This document shows, piece by piece, positions 54,724 through 64,000 of a DNA stretch of 64,000 nucleotides (its first letter is position 1; every line of letters begins with the position of its first letter). The stretch lies in NCBI RefSeq assembly GCF_002099425.1, contig NW_018344260.1, positions 15,001 to 79,000 of the forward strand. The letters run 5' to 3'. This DNA comes from Phascolarctos cinereus (taxonomy: Eukaryota; Chordata; Mammalia; Diprotodontia; Phascolarctidae). Below the pieces are notes generated by a model. The model worked only from the letters and a program-made list of their open reading frames with translations, made no database searches and was not told the DNA's origin. Made by a program: the position numbers and the translations under genes.

Positions 54724-56841
54724 CTCTGTTCAAAGGATTTGCTTTCCCTCTTAATCTCAGGCTCTAGATACTCTTTTTGGCTAATTGTCCTCATCCCCCT
54801 GGAAATTCCCCACTTCCACTCAGATCCAATGATTAACAAATCACTTACACTTCCTAATAGTAGTAAAGAGAAAGGACAATTTACTTACACTTAAAAGTAT
54901 TGTGATATCAAGTAAAAATGAGGAACTGGCCAAGGAGAGTATGCACTGTGGGCTTTGCCTGTTGCCAACCCACATGGGGGTCTTGGTGAACCAACTTTTT
55001 GGCTTGCATAATTGGAAAAACATCAGCAGCAACACTCAACACCTGTGATTTAAGTAAGCCACCTTATCTCCCTCCCCACCACCCTCTCTCACTTCTTCTA
55101 AGGAAAGGGACTGAGGCAGTCAATGTTTCCTCACAAATCTGTTCATCTCTCAATGCAGTTGTTAGAGGGAGATTTTTCAACTACCCACTGCACTTTCTAG
55201 GAAAGCTACTGACTTCTCCTTGGAGTATGAAGGGCTTGACTCAGGAACCAGACAATCTCTGAACTCCTTGCCATAGCTTAGTCATTTTCAATAGAGTGGT
55301 ATGCAGGGATCCTTGGAAACACCCATCTCCCTTCTCTTTGGCCTCATGGCAGTACCAGAGTGAAGGAAAAGAAGAGGAAGATCCTTATCATCTGCAGGCT
55401 GAAGCCAGAGAAGATATGGCCAAGAGGAGACATTTACATCTTCAAGACCCTCAGCATTTTCAACTTGCCTCCCCCATTCCAGCCTTCACATTCCAACTCA
55501 ATCTTGCTGACACATGTCTTGTGTCCTATATCAAGCCAGTTCATCCAGCCAGAGTTTACATTGAGGGCTGAGTCATGGCTGATTGTCCATCATTCAGTCT
55601 GGGCTGTATTGAACCAAAGCAGAAATGCTGGACTGAATTCAAACAAGCATATTCTTTACCTGAGTAGGTGGAAATGGAGACCTTGATCTGCTGTTCCTCA
55701 TTCTATAAACTCACAGAAGGTCTACTGCTTTATAAAACTTGACCTCAGAAGACCAAAACATACCCACTCTCGATATCATATGCATATGGGAGCAGGGTGG
55801 TGGAGGGAGTAGAAAGCCAGATTCTGAATTAATTAGGGTTTATTTGACTGGGAAAGCCTTGGGAAGTAGTTGGAACCTAGAAACCAGCTTGGGACAGGGA
55901 AGACAAAAGACACATGTGCCCCAAAGGAGAACAGAAATGGTGATGAGGGTTATAAGGCTTCTGGATTCACAGTTCTCTAGGAAGGATAACCTCTATTTAG
56001 TATGTTACAATGTCCAGTCTCTGTGACTTGAATTTCTCATGGATTCTAAGGACCTTGATGGTAGTTTCTATAGGAAAGGGTTTCTGATCAAGGTGCAGTA
56101 TGGGGCCCCTGAAAGAAGTTGGATGGTTACATAGTAATTTATCAATATAGGGAATTATTAGCTCAGCATTTTCATGAGATTGCCTCATGCTCACCTCTGC
56201 TCATTCATTCATTTGTGACATAAATGGCAGGTTGGGATGAGGGTGTGTGTGTGTAACTAGAGCCTTTGGAAATGAGGTAGAGTTGTATATATCCGTGTAG
56301 GTGCTGGGAGAAGGTTTAGCCAGTGACCAGACACAGTAAACTGCCACCAAGTTGGTCTTGATCCCTTTAAGCAGCTTCAGCACCAATACCTCAGGATTTA
56401 CCAGCAGCAACAAATCCTAGCACCTGGAGTAAAAACGAAAGAAGCACCCTGCTTCACCAGCTTCAGTGACAACATTTCTAGCCTTCACCCAGAAAGGCAT
56501 CTCTATCTAGTCTACAGGATGATTGCTTACATTTGTATATACTCTCTCTCTCTCCTGGGAATTTGAAGAACTTCCTTTCCATACTCCCCCACCAACTTAT
56601 GAGGGGGAACCATTGTCTTACTCTCTTAAAGAGATAGACTTCCCTCCAAGAGTATCGATTATGTCCTAACTCGTTTTCCCAAGAACCAAGCTGGCAACAT
56701 CTGTCCCTCAGGGTTTTAAGATACCCTGAGGGGCTTGTAGGATGCCTTTTTCCACTGACATGGCTTAAACCCCTAGCAACTGCCTTTCCCCTTTCCTATT
56801 TTTAGGTGTCAGTTACTAGCACCCTAGTTCTATTTAACCAG
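54721..56841. other. Unassigned sequence, largely repeat-free
   Basis: 2.1 kb with no SINE or LINE landmark and no gene-like frame. Half of an X-box-like motif ('cccctagcaactg') is at 56,771-56,783. Confidence 0.4.
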
Positions 56842-57085
56842 GGGCAGCTAGGTAGTGTAGTGGATAGTGCTGGAATCGGGAAGACTCGTCTTCCTGAGTT
56901 CATATCTGGCCTCACACACTTACTACCTGTGTGACCTTGGGCAAATCACTTAACCCTGTTTGCCTCAATTTCCTCATCTGCAAAATGAACTGGAGAAGGA
57001 AATGTCAAACCACTCCAGTATCTCTGCGAAGAAAACTCTAAATGGGGTCACATAGAGTTAGACATGACTGAAACATAACTTGAAC
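56842..57085 (+). repeat. MAR1-type SINE, full length
   Basis: 'gggcagctaggtagtgtagt' head to 'gttagacatgactgaaacat' end. Target duplication tctatttaac on either side (near 56,831 and 57,089). Confidence 0.92.
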
Positions 57086-57467
57086 ACTCTATTTAACATG
57101 CATTATGTTTTTTTTTTTAAAAAATTAAGTGACATTTACTTCAAAGATGCAACAAGAACAAAAGTACAACCATTTCTCCCTAAAGCCCTGGGATAGACCC
57201 TTGGTTCAGTTCCTACATAGCGTTGGTTCAGACAGGTTCACATGCAGATGCAAAATGACTGCTGGATAAATCCTCATCAAAGGTATCACTGGGCTGGATC
57301 CTGAAGGTTACTCCTTGCTCCTCAGGCCATTGGTGCTACACTGGCTGCAAATCTGCATGCACTCTGGAGCATGGGGACACTGATGTACCATCTTGACCTT
57401 TAATAACTCACAAGACCAGAGGCTCCAATCACATGAATCCAAAATGGAAAAAAACAAATGCAAAGGC
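57086..57467 (-). other. Possible 5'-truncated retrocopy of unknown origin
   Basis: A T12-T13 run at 57,107-57,119 would be a poly(A) tail for a minus-strand transcript; about 330 bases of non-repetitive sequence follow. I see no AATAAA, no clear target duplication and no protein I can identify. It may equally be unique DNA. Confidence 0.2.
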
Positions 57468-57660
57468 CAAGGGGTGCAAAACCTGTGGCCTCGAGGCCCT
57501 CTAGGTCCTCAAGTGTATCACTTTGACTGAATCCAAACTTCACAGAACAAATCCCCTTAATAAAGGATTTGTTCTGTAAAACTTGGGCTCAGTCAAAAAG
57601 GCGCATCCAAGGTCCTAGAAGGCCACATGTGGCCTTGAGGCTGCAGGTTCCCCACCCCTG
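57468..57660. mobile_element. hAT (Charlie-like) MITE, long palindrome
   Basis: The two halves are inverted copies of each other: left end CAAGGGGTGCAAAACCTG, right end CAGGTTCCCCACCCCTG, centre 'gaacaaatcc' and 'ggatttgttc' at 57545-57574. 193 bp, no coding sequence. A single arm is at 31368. Confidence 0.85.
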
Positions 57661-58861
57661 CCTCTCTTTTTTACAGTATTATCTCTCACTGGACACACTA
57701 ATCAAAGGAGTCAGCTAAAGAGCTAATGTCCCAAAGGACCTAGGTCAAGGCTGACAGACAAATGCTTCCAAGCCAAACAGAGTGTCTCCGCCATTTGATT
57801 AGCTGACTAGAATTGACTACAGAACATTCACACATGCTCTGACATCTCTACAAGGCACTTCTATTCTATGATATCACCATTCTCCCAGAAGGAAGCTCTC
57901 CAGTGGCTCCACATGAGGAGATGTCATTAGAGACACTCTACAAAAGTACCAGGTTCTGTTACACTCCCCTCCCCTTTGAAAAATTTACCATCTTTAGCAA
58001 ATGGACAGAATTCTTTTGGACACTTTATCTATGTGCCAAAGGAAAATAGCCCTCTGGGGTATTGGGAAGACACAAACATTGTCCTTTCATTTGCTTCATT
58101 AGTACCATATGAGAAAGAGTTTCAAAACAGTGTGTCAAGATCATATACTCTGCCACATGTATAGGCAAAATTCACAATTGTCCCCAAATACAAAGTTATG
58201 TAGATTCAACAAACGAGGAATATTTCACAAGGTTTACCAAAGATTATTGCTTGTTTGGTGCTCAGTAAATTCCTGACTTGTACGTTAATTGTCAACCCAA
58301 AAGGCAAAAAAAAAAAGGAAAAGAAAAAAGCAAAGAAAATTAGCTTCCTTTCTCAGAAGAAAACCTGTTCCCTACAGAGCTTTCCAGGTCATGTGGAGCT
58401 CTCCTCCCCAAAGGTAGGACCTTGAGTTGACTATGAGGCCTCTCATTCTCAGGTGAGAAACCAAACTGACTTGATCTGATGCCTGAAAACCAGCTTTGGT
58501 TGAGGGAGGGGAGAGGGCAGCTAGAGACATCACCATTTCCCCTTTCCACTGGGGACCTCCCTTTCCTCTAAAACCATACACACAGAGTAGGTTTAATCAT
58601 TGAGTAACTCAAAGGGGAAGAGGGGAAAAAAAAGGCTATCAACCTTCTTTTCTCAGGACAGCTGAGTTCAATTGATTATCACAGTGTATGGTGCATACTA
58701 AGCACTTAATACTTATAGACTGAATGCTATAATCCCAAAATAGTAGGGACTTTCCATAAAGAGATTAGGGAAATCCTCTGGACTGGAAGTCACTCCCTCA
58801 CCCTTCAGTGAGAAATCAACTATCCTCGATGAAACTGGATCCATGAGCCCTCAGAACATGT
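57661..58861. other. Unassigned sequence
   Basis: 58,681-58,725 ('gtgcatactaagcacttaat') may be a short L2 end. The rest is unassigned, with A-rich runs near 58,305 and 58,625. Confidence 0.4.
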
Positions 58862-59107
58862 CCTTGTTGTTGAGTTTTTTCAGTCATGTCCAACTCTTTA
58901 TGATCCCATTTGGGGTTTTCTTGGCTAAGATACTGGAGTGGTTTGCCATTTCCTTTTCCAGCTCATTGTACATATGAAGAACTGAGGCAGACAGAGTTAA
59001 GTGACTTGCCCAGGGTCACATAGCTAGTTCATGTCTGAGACTGGATTTGAACTCATGAACTTCTGATTCCAAGCCCAGTACTCTATCCCCTGTGCCACCT
59101 AGCTGCC
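58862..59107 (-). repeat. MAR1-type SINE, full length
   Basis: 'ttcagtcatgtccaactctt', 'ggagtggtttgccatttcct', 'cttgcccagggtcacatagc' and 'ctgtgccacctagctgcct'. Confidence 0.92.
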
Positions 59108-59997
59108 TTGGAGCACAAGCTCATCCAAACTGGGGCCCAGACAAAATTTCCAAGTGTCCCTTTTTATGCAAGGCACCCCCAAATTTCTTGAGGGGTCCTC
59201 TACTGTAGGTAATTCCTCATCCAGGAAAATATCCTTTGAGTCTTTATTCCAAGGGGTACCCAGAATTTTCCACATTGGATTCCTGACACTGCAAAGACAA
59301 TGGAATTCTAAATTGACCACGTAACAAGACACATAGACTTAAGCAGGGAAAAGAGTAAAACAAGGTAAAATAAGCCTCAAAGACTGGGGAGACTTCCAAA
59401 ACAAGGAACTAAGCACTAAAGGTTGAACACTTGGGGTTTCTAGGCACATAGGCTCTGCAAGAAGGAATCTCTCCATCTCTCTTTCAGAATTAGAAAAGAC
59501 AAGTTTAGACATCACCGTTTCCTGTGACCTCTGGGTAAAAATCTATTCAGTTGCCCCAGGAGCTTTGGGCATCCTTTGTCTCTTTGGCATTTCTCCCAGA
59601 CTGGCAAATGATGGGTGAAACATTCATTCAACCAATGTTTATTTAGCAAAATTTTCCCTCTTTACCCTCAGGGTGAGGATAGATTTCAGAGGACTGGGTT
59701 ATAGGGAAACCTGATTGTCTCTTCTACAGCAAGGACTACATGTGACCCCAGCAGAGAAGGGAGAAAAACCTGTCCTATATTTCTCCCTAGACATTTTCAT
59801 GGGGCACAACTCATGCTGGGAACTTGCTAGCACCCTCAGGCTCTGCAGCTGTTCTATTCCTCTGCTCAGCTCTGTGTGATGTAGGGTGCCCTTAGGGACT
59901 ATATTGTTCCATTTTCTCTGAATTTCTCCATCCCTTTCTGTTATCCGTGGGCCATAGGAGGGAGCAGCCAGCTCCCTGGTTGAAAGAACCAGTTTAT
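59108..59997. other. Unassigned sequence
   Basis: 59,620-59,650 ('attcattcaaccaatgttta') is a short antisense L2-end-like piece. No gene. Confidence 0.4.
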
Positions 59998-60190
59998 TGT
60001 AATGGAAAGGTGCAGGGCAGAGACTCAGTCTCAAATCTTGGGTCTGACACTTAGCTGAGAAGCAATAGATATTGGGTTCTCTGAGTTTCAATTTCCCCAC
60101 CTATAAAATGGGAATAACAATATCTGTGAATTCCTGCCTGATGTTTATCATGAAAAAAAGTTCTTTGTAAATATTAAAGTCCTATTTACT
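59998..60190 (+). repeat. MIR/THER1-type CORE-SINE
   Basis: 'gtaatggaaaggtgcagggc', 'tttccccacctataaaatgg', 'gaataacaatatctgtgaat' and 'gttctttgtaaatattaaag'. Confidence 0.75.
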
Positions 60191-60334
60191 GTCAGCTATC
60201 ATTCCACCCTTCTGTTACCACAGGAGGAATTTCTTCCCTGGTATCAGCCCCCCAAAGGCTATCTTCTTCCTATAGTTTTAGGATAGCCCTAGTGAGCTCT
60301 GAGGGCAACCCAGGAATCAGGCTAAATAATAATT

Positions 60335-60890
60335 TAATCAATCAATTAATCAACAAGCATTTATTAAGTGTTTTACTCTATGTGCCAGACCCTTTGCTGA
60401 GAACTGGGGACATAAGGGAAGGTTAAATACAGTCCCTTTCCTCAAGGAAGTTATATTCTAATGGGGAAGACAACATGTAAGTACCTAGGTACGTGCATAA
60501 TGAATATTCACAAAGCAGACGAGAAGCAATTCAAGAAAGGAAGACATTGGTAGCTGTGGTTGTGGTTTGTCCTTTGTTCTTGAAGAGGATCATGACATCA
60601 GGGAGATGATGACGTGACTTCGGAGTGAATTGGACTTAAGTGAGGGAGGGCTGTGCAAAGTCACCAGCCTCACTTTCTCCTCCAGAGCCATCTGGGTCCA
60701 GTGGCCAGATATCAATCAGAATGACTGGAGATGGCTCAGGTGGCTAGATGGACCAGGAAAGGCCTCCTGAAGAATGTGGAATTTGAGATGAGACTTGAAA
60801 GAAGCAGTCAGACCAAGAGGCTGAGGTGTCATATAGGCAACAGCCAGTGTAAATGCACAGTGATGTGAGATGGATTGTCTGGGGAATGAG
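60335..60890 (-). repeat. Extended L2-tail element, split by a second repeat
   Basis: 60335-60550 shows 'caacaagcatttattaagtg', 'ctctatgtgccagacccttt' and 'ggaagacaacatgtaagtac'; 60744-60890 continues with 'aaggcctcctgaagaatgtg' and 'gatgagacttgaaagaagca'. The insertion lies between. Confidence 0.75.
60553..60743 (-). repeat. ~440-bp interspersed repeat, copy 3 (3' part)
   Basis: The antisense of the 3' half of the family at 40560 and 45404: 'gtttgtcctttgttcttgaa', 'gatcatgacatcagggagat', 'gccagatatcaatcagaatg'. A decayed duplication, ggtagct / ggtggct, seems to flank it. Confidence 0.78.
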
Positions 60891-61364
60891 GATACTGGTT
60901 CATTTTCTCTTCAAGACTCAGACCCACCCAGCACACTGTCTTTCTCCCCTCCCTACTCCCCCTACTCCCAGATGGCATTTGGTGGAATTTTATAAGCTTC
61001 TCAGTCCCCTGGCCTCATGGCTTCATCACTAAACTTGTGGCACTAACAGAGGCTGAAATGGAACCACTCACTCACCACACTTTCCTGGTTGGCTGCACGT
61101 CCAAACTCATTTGCAACCTGAATTTCACAGGACATTAAACTCTCCCAATAGGACTGACAAATATGGAAGCTGGCAAGTGTTAAACCTCTTACAAATTTGC
61201 CCCACAAAAATCTCCTTCAAGATAGGCTTTGCCTTTTCCCTGAAATGAAAGCATTTCAACATCCGATTTCTCCCAACCACTGCCCTTTCCCTGGGGACTG
61301 TAGCCTTGGCAGATTCCAGGAAGAGTAGTTAACAGGAGATGGGAAGGGTCTGTATTTCAGACCC
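60891..61364. other. Unassigned sequence
   Basis: Nothing recognised. Confidence 0.4.
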
Positions 61365-61465
61365 AGAAAGAATAATGACATTTAGAGCTGAAAGGGACCT
61401 TAGAGACCTAATCTAACCCCCCTCATTTTACATATGAAGAAACTGAGTCAGAGATGTGAAGTGAC
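61365..61465 (-). repeat. CORE-SINE with CR1/L3-like tail, head missing
   Basis: 'cctcattttacatatgaaga' preceded by 'gctgaaagggaccttagaga'. Confidence 0.8.
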
Positions 61466-61599
61466 TTGACCTAGATTACTTACTTCAGGGCCATTACATG
61501 AAAACTTTCATAATTTCCCCAGCAGATGGTAGCTTCTCTCATTCCCACCATTACCTTGCATCTAGATTGTAGCTATTTAAATAAATATATGTTGTCTCC

Positions 61600-61709
61600 T
61601 TTTATAGAATGTAATTTTCCTGAGTGTGGGGGCTATTTCACATTTTTTGTTATAATCCCAATATCTAGAATAATGCTTGGCACATAGTAAGGACTTAATC
61701 AATACTTAT
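61600..61709 (+). repeat. L2 LINE 3' end, insertion site of an LTR
   Basis: 'gaatgtaattttcctgagtg', 'ataatcccaatatctagaat', 'gcttggcacatagtaaggac' and 'ttaatcaatacttat' are L2. The LTR begins at its last bases. Confidence 0.82.
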
Positions 61710-62411
61710 TGTTGCAGTCTGAAAGGTTGAGACCCCTCCAAGACCGAAGTACAGGACTGGGCGGTCTGGAATGAATTCACAGACTCAAGCATTCTGTAAG
61801 TCAAGGTGGCAAAGATTTACTGTTACACTTTTCAGCAGGCAAGGATTCTTAAGGAGCCTGTGAGAGACTGAGGATGGAGCTAGGGTTTATATGGAAAAGG
61901 GCGTGGAAAAGGAATGCCAGGAGTACTGATTAGATAATCCAAAGGTCCAGGTGTCTTTGGGAGCTATGGATGGGAAAGTACAGGGAATATACCAGACAGG
62001 GAGGGAGATGACAGAAGTATGGATCTTGGGAGTCTGGCAGGAGGAAGAGTCCTTGGTCCAGCCAGGGACAAAACTCCTTGGGCTGGGCAAGGCATCCCTC
62101 TCTCTCTTGTTTTGATGAGAGAATGCTCTGCAACAAGGGTAAGCTTTCTCACAAGACAGGAACTTACTAAGGAATTGGGAGGCTTCCAGAGACATGATCT
62201 AAGGGCTGGGGCCTGAGCAGCCCAGCACTCTCTCACCCAGCTTTGTGTAGCTGCACCAGGGAGAGAGATAAGGATCTTGCTGGGACCCATGCATGAGTAA
62301 CTGCTAGGCACAGTGTCCTTGGGCTGGGGAGTGATTGTCAGAGACAGTGTGTCTGAGACTAGGGAGAAATTGGGGTTCAAGTACAAGCACAAGCACCCAA
62401 GCATCCCATCA
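61710..62411 (-). mobile_element. Solo LTR, ~700 bp, copy 2 (inverted)
   Basis: On the minus strand it starts TGATGGGATGCTTGGG and ends GACTGCAACA. 'cttgagtctgtgaattcatt' and 'tctttgccaccttgac' are shared with 42261-43039. 'catataaaccctagctcc' is TATA-like. The flanks cttat / tttat could be a worn 5-bp target duplication. No internal viral genes; a fossil. Confidence 0.82.
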
Positions 62412-63234
62412 TTTATTATATGATAGATTTAGAGTAAGTAGAAGAACTAGGTCTCATACTTAGGCCTCAAGATCATGAGATCACAGAGTTATAGCTGGGC
62501 AAAACCTTAGAATAAGCCCCTTATATAAGCTCCAAAGATCTTTACCCTATCTACCATTCTTACTGATGAGCTGGGTCCCAGAGTAAGACGATGTATCTCT
62601 CCCTCTGGTATCCTGAGGGATATGGGGTGATTCTTTAATGCTTAAGCCTCCTGTTACAATATGTTCTTCCCAATATTAATTGTCAGCTCCCCAATTTCAC
62701 TTAACCAATCAACATCAGTTGACTTTTACAAAGGAATATTTACTGAGAAGGTATAGAAAGAACAAAGTTACAAAAATTTTCCCACTTTTTAAAAAAAAAT
62801 TACTCAGCACCCCACTGGAAATCTGCTTTCTTCAAGCCTTTAATGGTTGTTTAAGAAATTTGTGTAATTTCAAAATTTTAAAGTGGCATCTTAATTTAAT
62901 TATTTATTGTAAATTTATGACTTTTCCCCTGTATTGAAATTTTGATGACACAATATTGTGTCATGTAACTGTATAGTATCATATTAGAAACAAGTCATTA
63001 CACGAACATATTCCTGCAGATGCATGCTAGATTTCCCAACAACATGTGACATGCTCACCTGCCAACACTTGCTTCTTAAGACCTGTTGGCCGACTTGACC
63101 ACTGATTGGTTATAATTTGCATTTTGTGTGTTTATTTGGAAAAATAATGTAATCACTATGACTTTAACTCTGTTACCCAACAGATGAAACATATACAAAT
63201 GTTTTTCAAAATCTTCTTATTTTCTCTTCTTTCT
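62412..63234. other. Unassigned sequence
   Basis: 62,463-62,530 ('gagatcacagagttatagct') may be a CORE-SINE tail. Otherwise nothing. Confidence 0.4.
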
Positions 63235-63358
63235 TTGTGCTTCTACTGCCACCTTATTTTTATTCAATGGTCCCCAATTGCTCCCCAAGGCTGCTACTAC
63301 CCACCCTCATCATTCCAGTGCCCCCTAGGGGGTGGTATGGCTCACTTTGGGAACCTAT
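63235..63358. mobile_element. hAT-like MITE fragment
   Basis: 'caatggtccccaattgctcc', 'cagtgccccctagggggtgg' and the end 'ctcactttgggaacct' recall the hAT MITE whose end reads 'ggttcccaaagtgggc'. Only one terminus can be seen. Confidence 0.5.
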
Positions 63359-63394
63359 GAATTCTAACCCAATCTCCTCTCCCCTCTCTTTTTA

Positions 63395-63515
63395 GATTAG
63401 GAAATAGAGTGGACTTCCTAATGTCACAAAAAGAGTGTGTAGGACAGGCAGGATTTGAACAGAGATACGTTGATGGCAAAGGCATCACTTTTTTCATTAC
63501 AACACCCTGCTATAG
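63395..63515 (-). repeat. CORE-SINE fragment, diverged
   Basis: 'aggcaggatttgaacagaga' and 'cattacaacaccctgc' follow the antisense head region of a MIR-type SINE. Confidence 0.6.
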
Positions 63516-63817
63516 GCCCTGCAACGTTAATATTAACAACAACAACAATAGCTAGCATTTATGTATGTTCATTGAAGTTCTCAGTGCATTGCTAGCACCC
63601 CAGATGATGTTGCTTCTATCAAATGGCACAGAAATATAGCATAGTTGGTCCCAGATGCTGATCACATCTCTGGTGGATTTAGGGCTAGCTGCACTGATGA
63701 TTAGGCTGGAGGGCAGTTGTCTTAAAGCAGAAGATGTGTTTTTGAGAATGTACTTGGAATAATGGTGGGCTGTTGAAGGGGGAGTTATGTTGGGCAGTTG
63801 GGCCTCATGGTAGTCAT
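63516..63817. other. Unassigned sequence
   Basis: An (AAC)n run followed by 'aatagctagcatttatgtat' (63,534-63,570) is probably a MIR tail. The rest is unassigned. Confidence 0.45.
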
Positions 63818-63870
63818 AATAATAGCTAATATTTAAAGCTCTATATATTGTACCTTAAGGTTTGCAAAAC

Positions 63871-63921
<51 letters not shown>

Positions 63922-64000
63922 GTCTGTCTGTCTATCTATCTACCTTTCCATCTATCCTCATCTGATTGTCACAACAATCCTGTGAGGTAGGTGCTATCGT
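63818..64000 (-). repeat. MIR/THER1-type CORE-SINE, runs off the window
   Basis: 'aataatagctaatatttaaa', 'ccttaaggtttgcaaaactc', then after the microsatellite 'gtcacaacaatcctgtgagg'. The core and head lie beyond base 64,000. Confidence 0.85.
63870..63947 (+). repeat. (CTAT)n/(CTGT)n microsatellite inside a SINE
   Basis: About 14 CTAT units, three CTGT, then CTAT again. It has grown within the MIR tail. Confidence 0.95.

Noticed and set aside
54648-54894. Cys-Val and Thr-His repeat frames
   Set aside because: Pure translation of the (TG)n microsatellite.

Overview
The window is mammalian, and its repeat content points to a marsupial (metatherian); I cannot tell the species. The evidence is the mixture of repeats: short tRNA-type SINEs with the marsupial 'gggcagctaggtggcacagtgg' type head, MAR1-type SINEs ending in an RTE/BovB-like tail, many MIR/THER-type CORE-SINEs, long readable L2 and CR1/L3 LINE pieces, marsupial-type L1 3' ends, hAT/Charlie-like MITEs and several solo LTRs. 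Family names are recalled from consensus patterns, not from a database search, and most boundaries are good to about 5-20 bases.

I find no intact host protein gene, no tRNA or rRNA gene and no CpG-island-like promoter. The only recognisable host gene copy is a processed retrocopy of ribosomal protein S10 (RPS10) on the minus strand at 36,629-37,248. It has a pyrimidine-rich 5' leader, an AATAAA signal, a poly(A) tail and a 10-bp target-site duplication, with one frameshift. It sits inside a solo LTR (36,269-37,355), which itself splits a MIR-type SINE (36,198-37,510).

Layout. 1-9,000: L3, L1, L2 and SINEs, with a ~185-bp tandem array (4,684-5,200); a 77-base block of that array is repeated exactly inside an L2 1.1 kb upstream. 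9,000-16,000: several copies of unidentified repeat families, two of which carry expanded microsatellites, (TTCC)n and a ~400-bp (GAA)n tract. 16,000-28,000: SINE clusters separated by unassigned sequence. 28,000-36,000: an L1 3' end with a nested SINE, and a long CR1/L3 LINE interrupted by an internal L1 ORF2 fragment. 36,000-43,000: the RPS10/LTR/MIR nest, a candidate conserved element near 38,400-38,900, two abutting LTRs (39,526-40,481) and a ~780-bp solo LTR. 43,000-64,000: more L3, L2, MIR and hAT copies, a (TG)n repeat, and a second, inverted copy of the ~780-bp LTR family.

The window reads as intergenic or deep intronic DNA. Possible functional signals are two palindromic RFX X-box-like sites (7,821 and 27,033) in repeat-free stretches, and a few repeat-free AT-balanced blocks that could be conserved enhancers. 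Much of the rest is a stratigraphy of nested insertions that gives relative ages.
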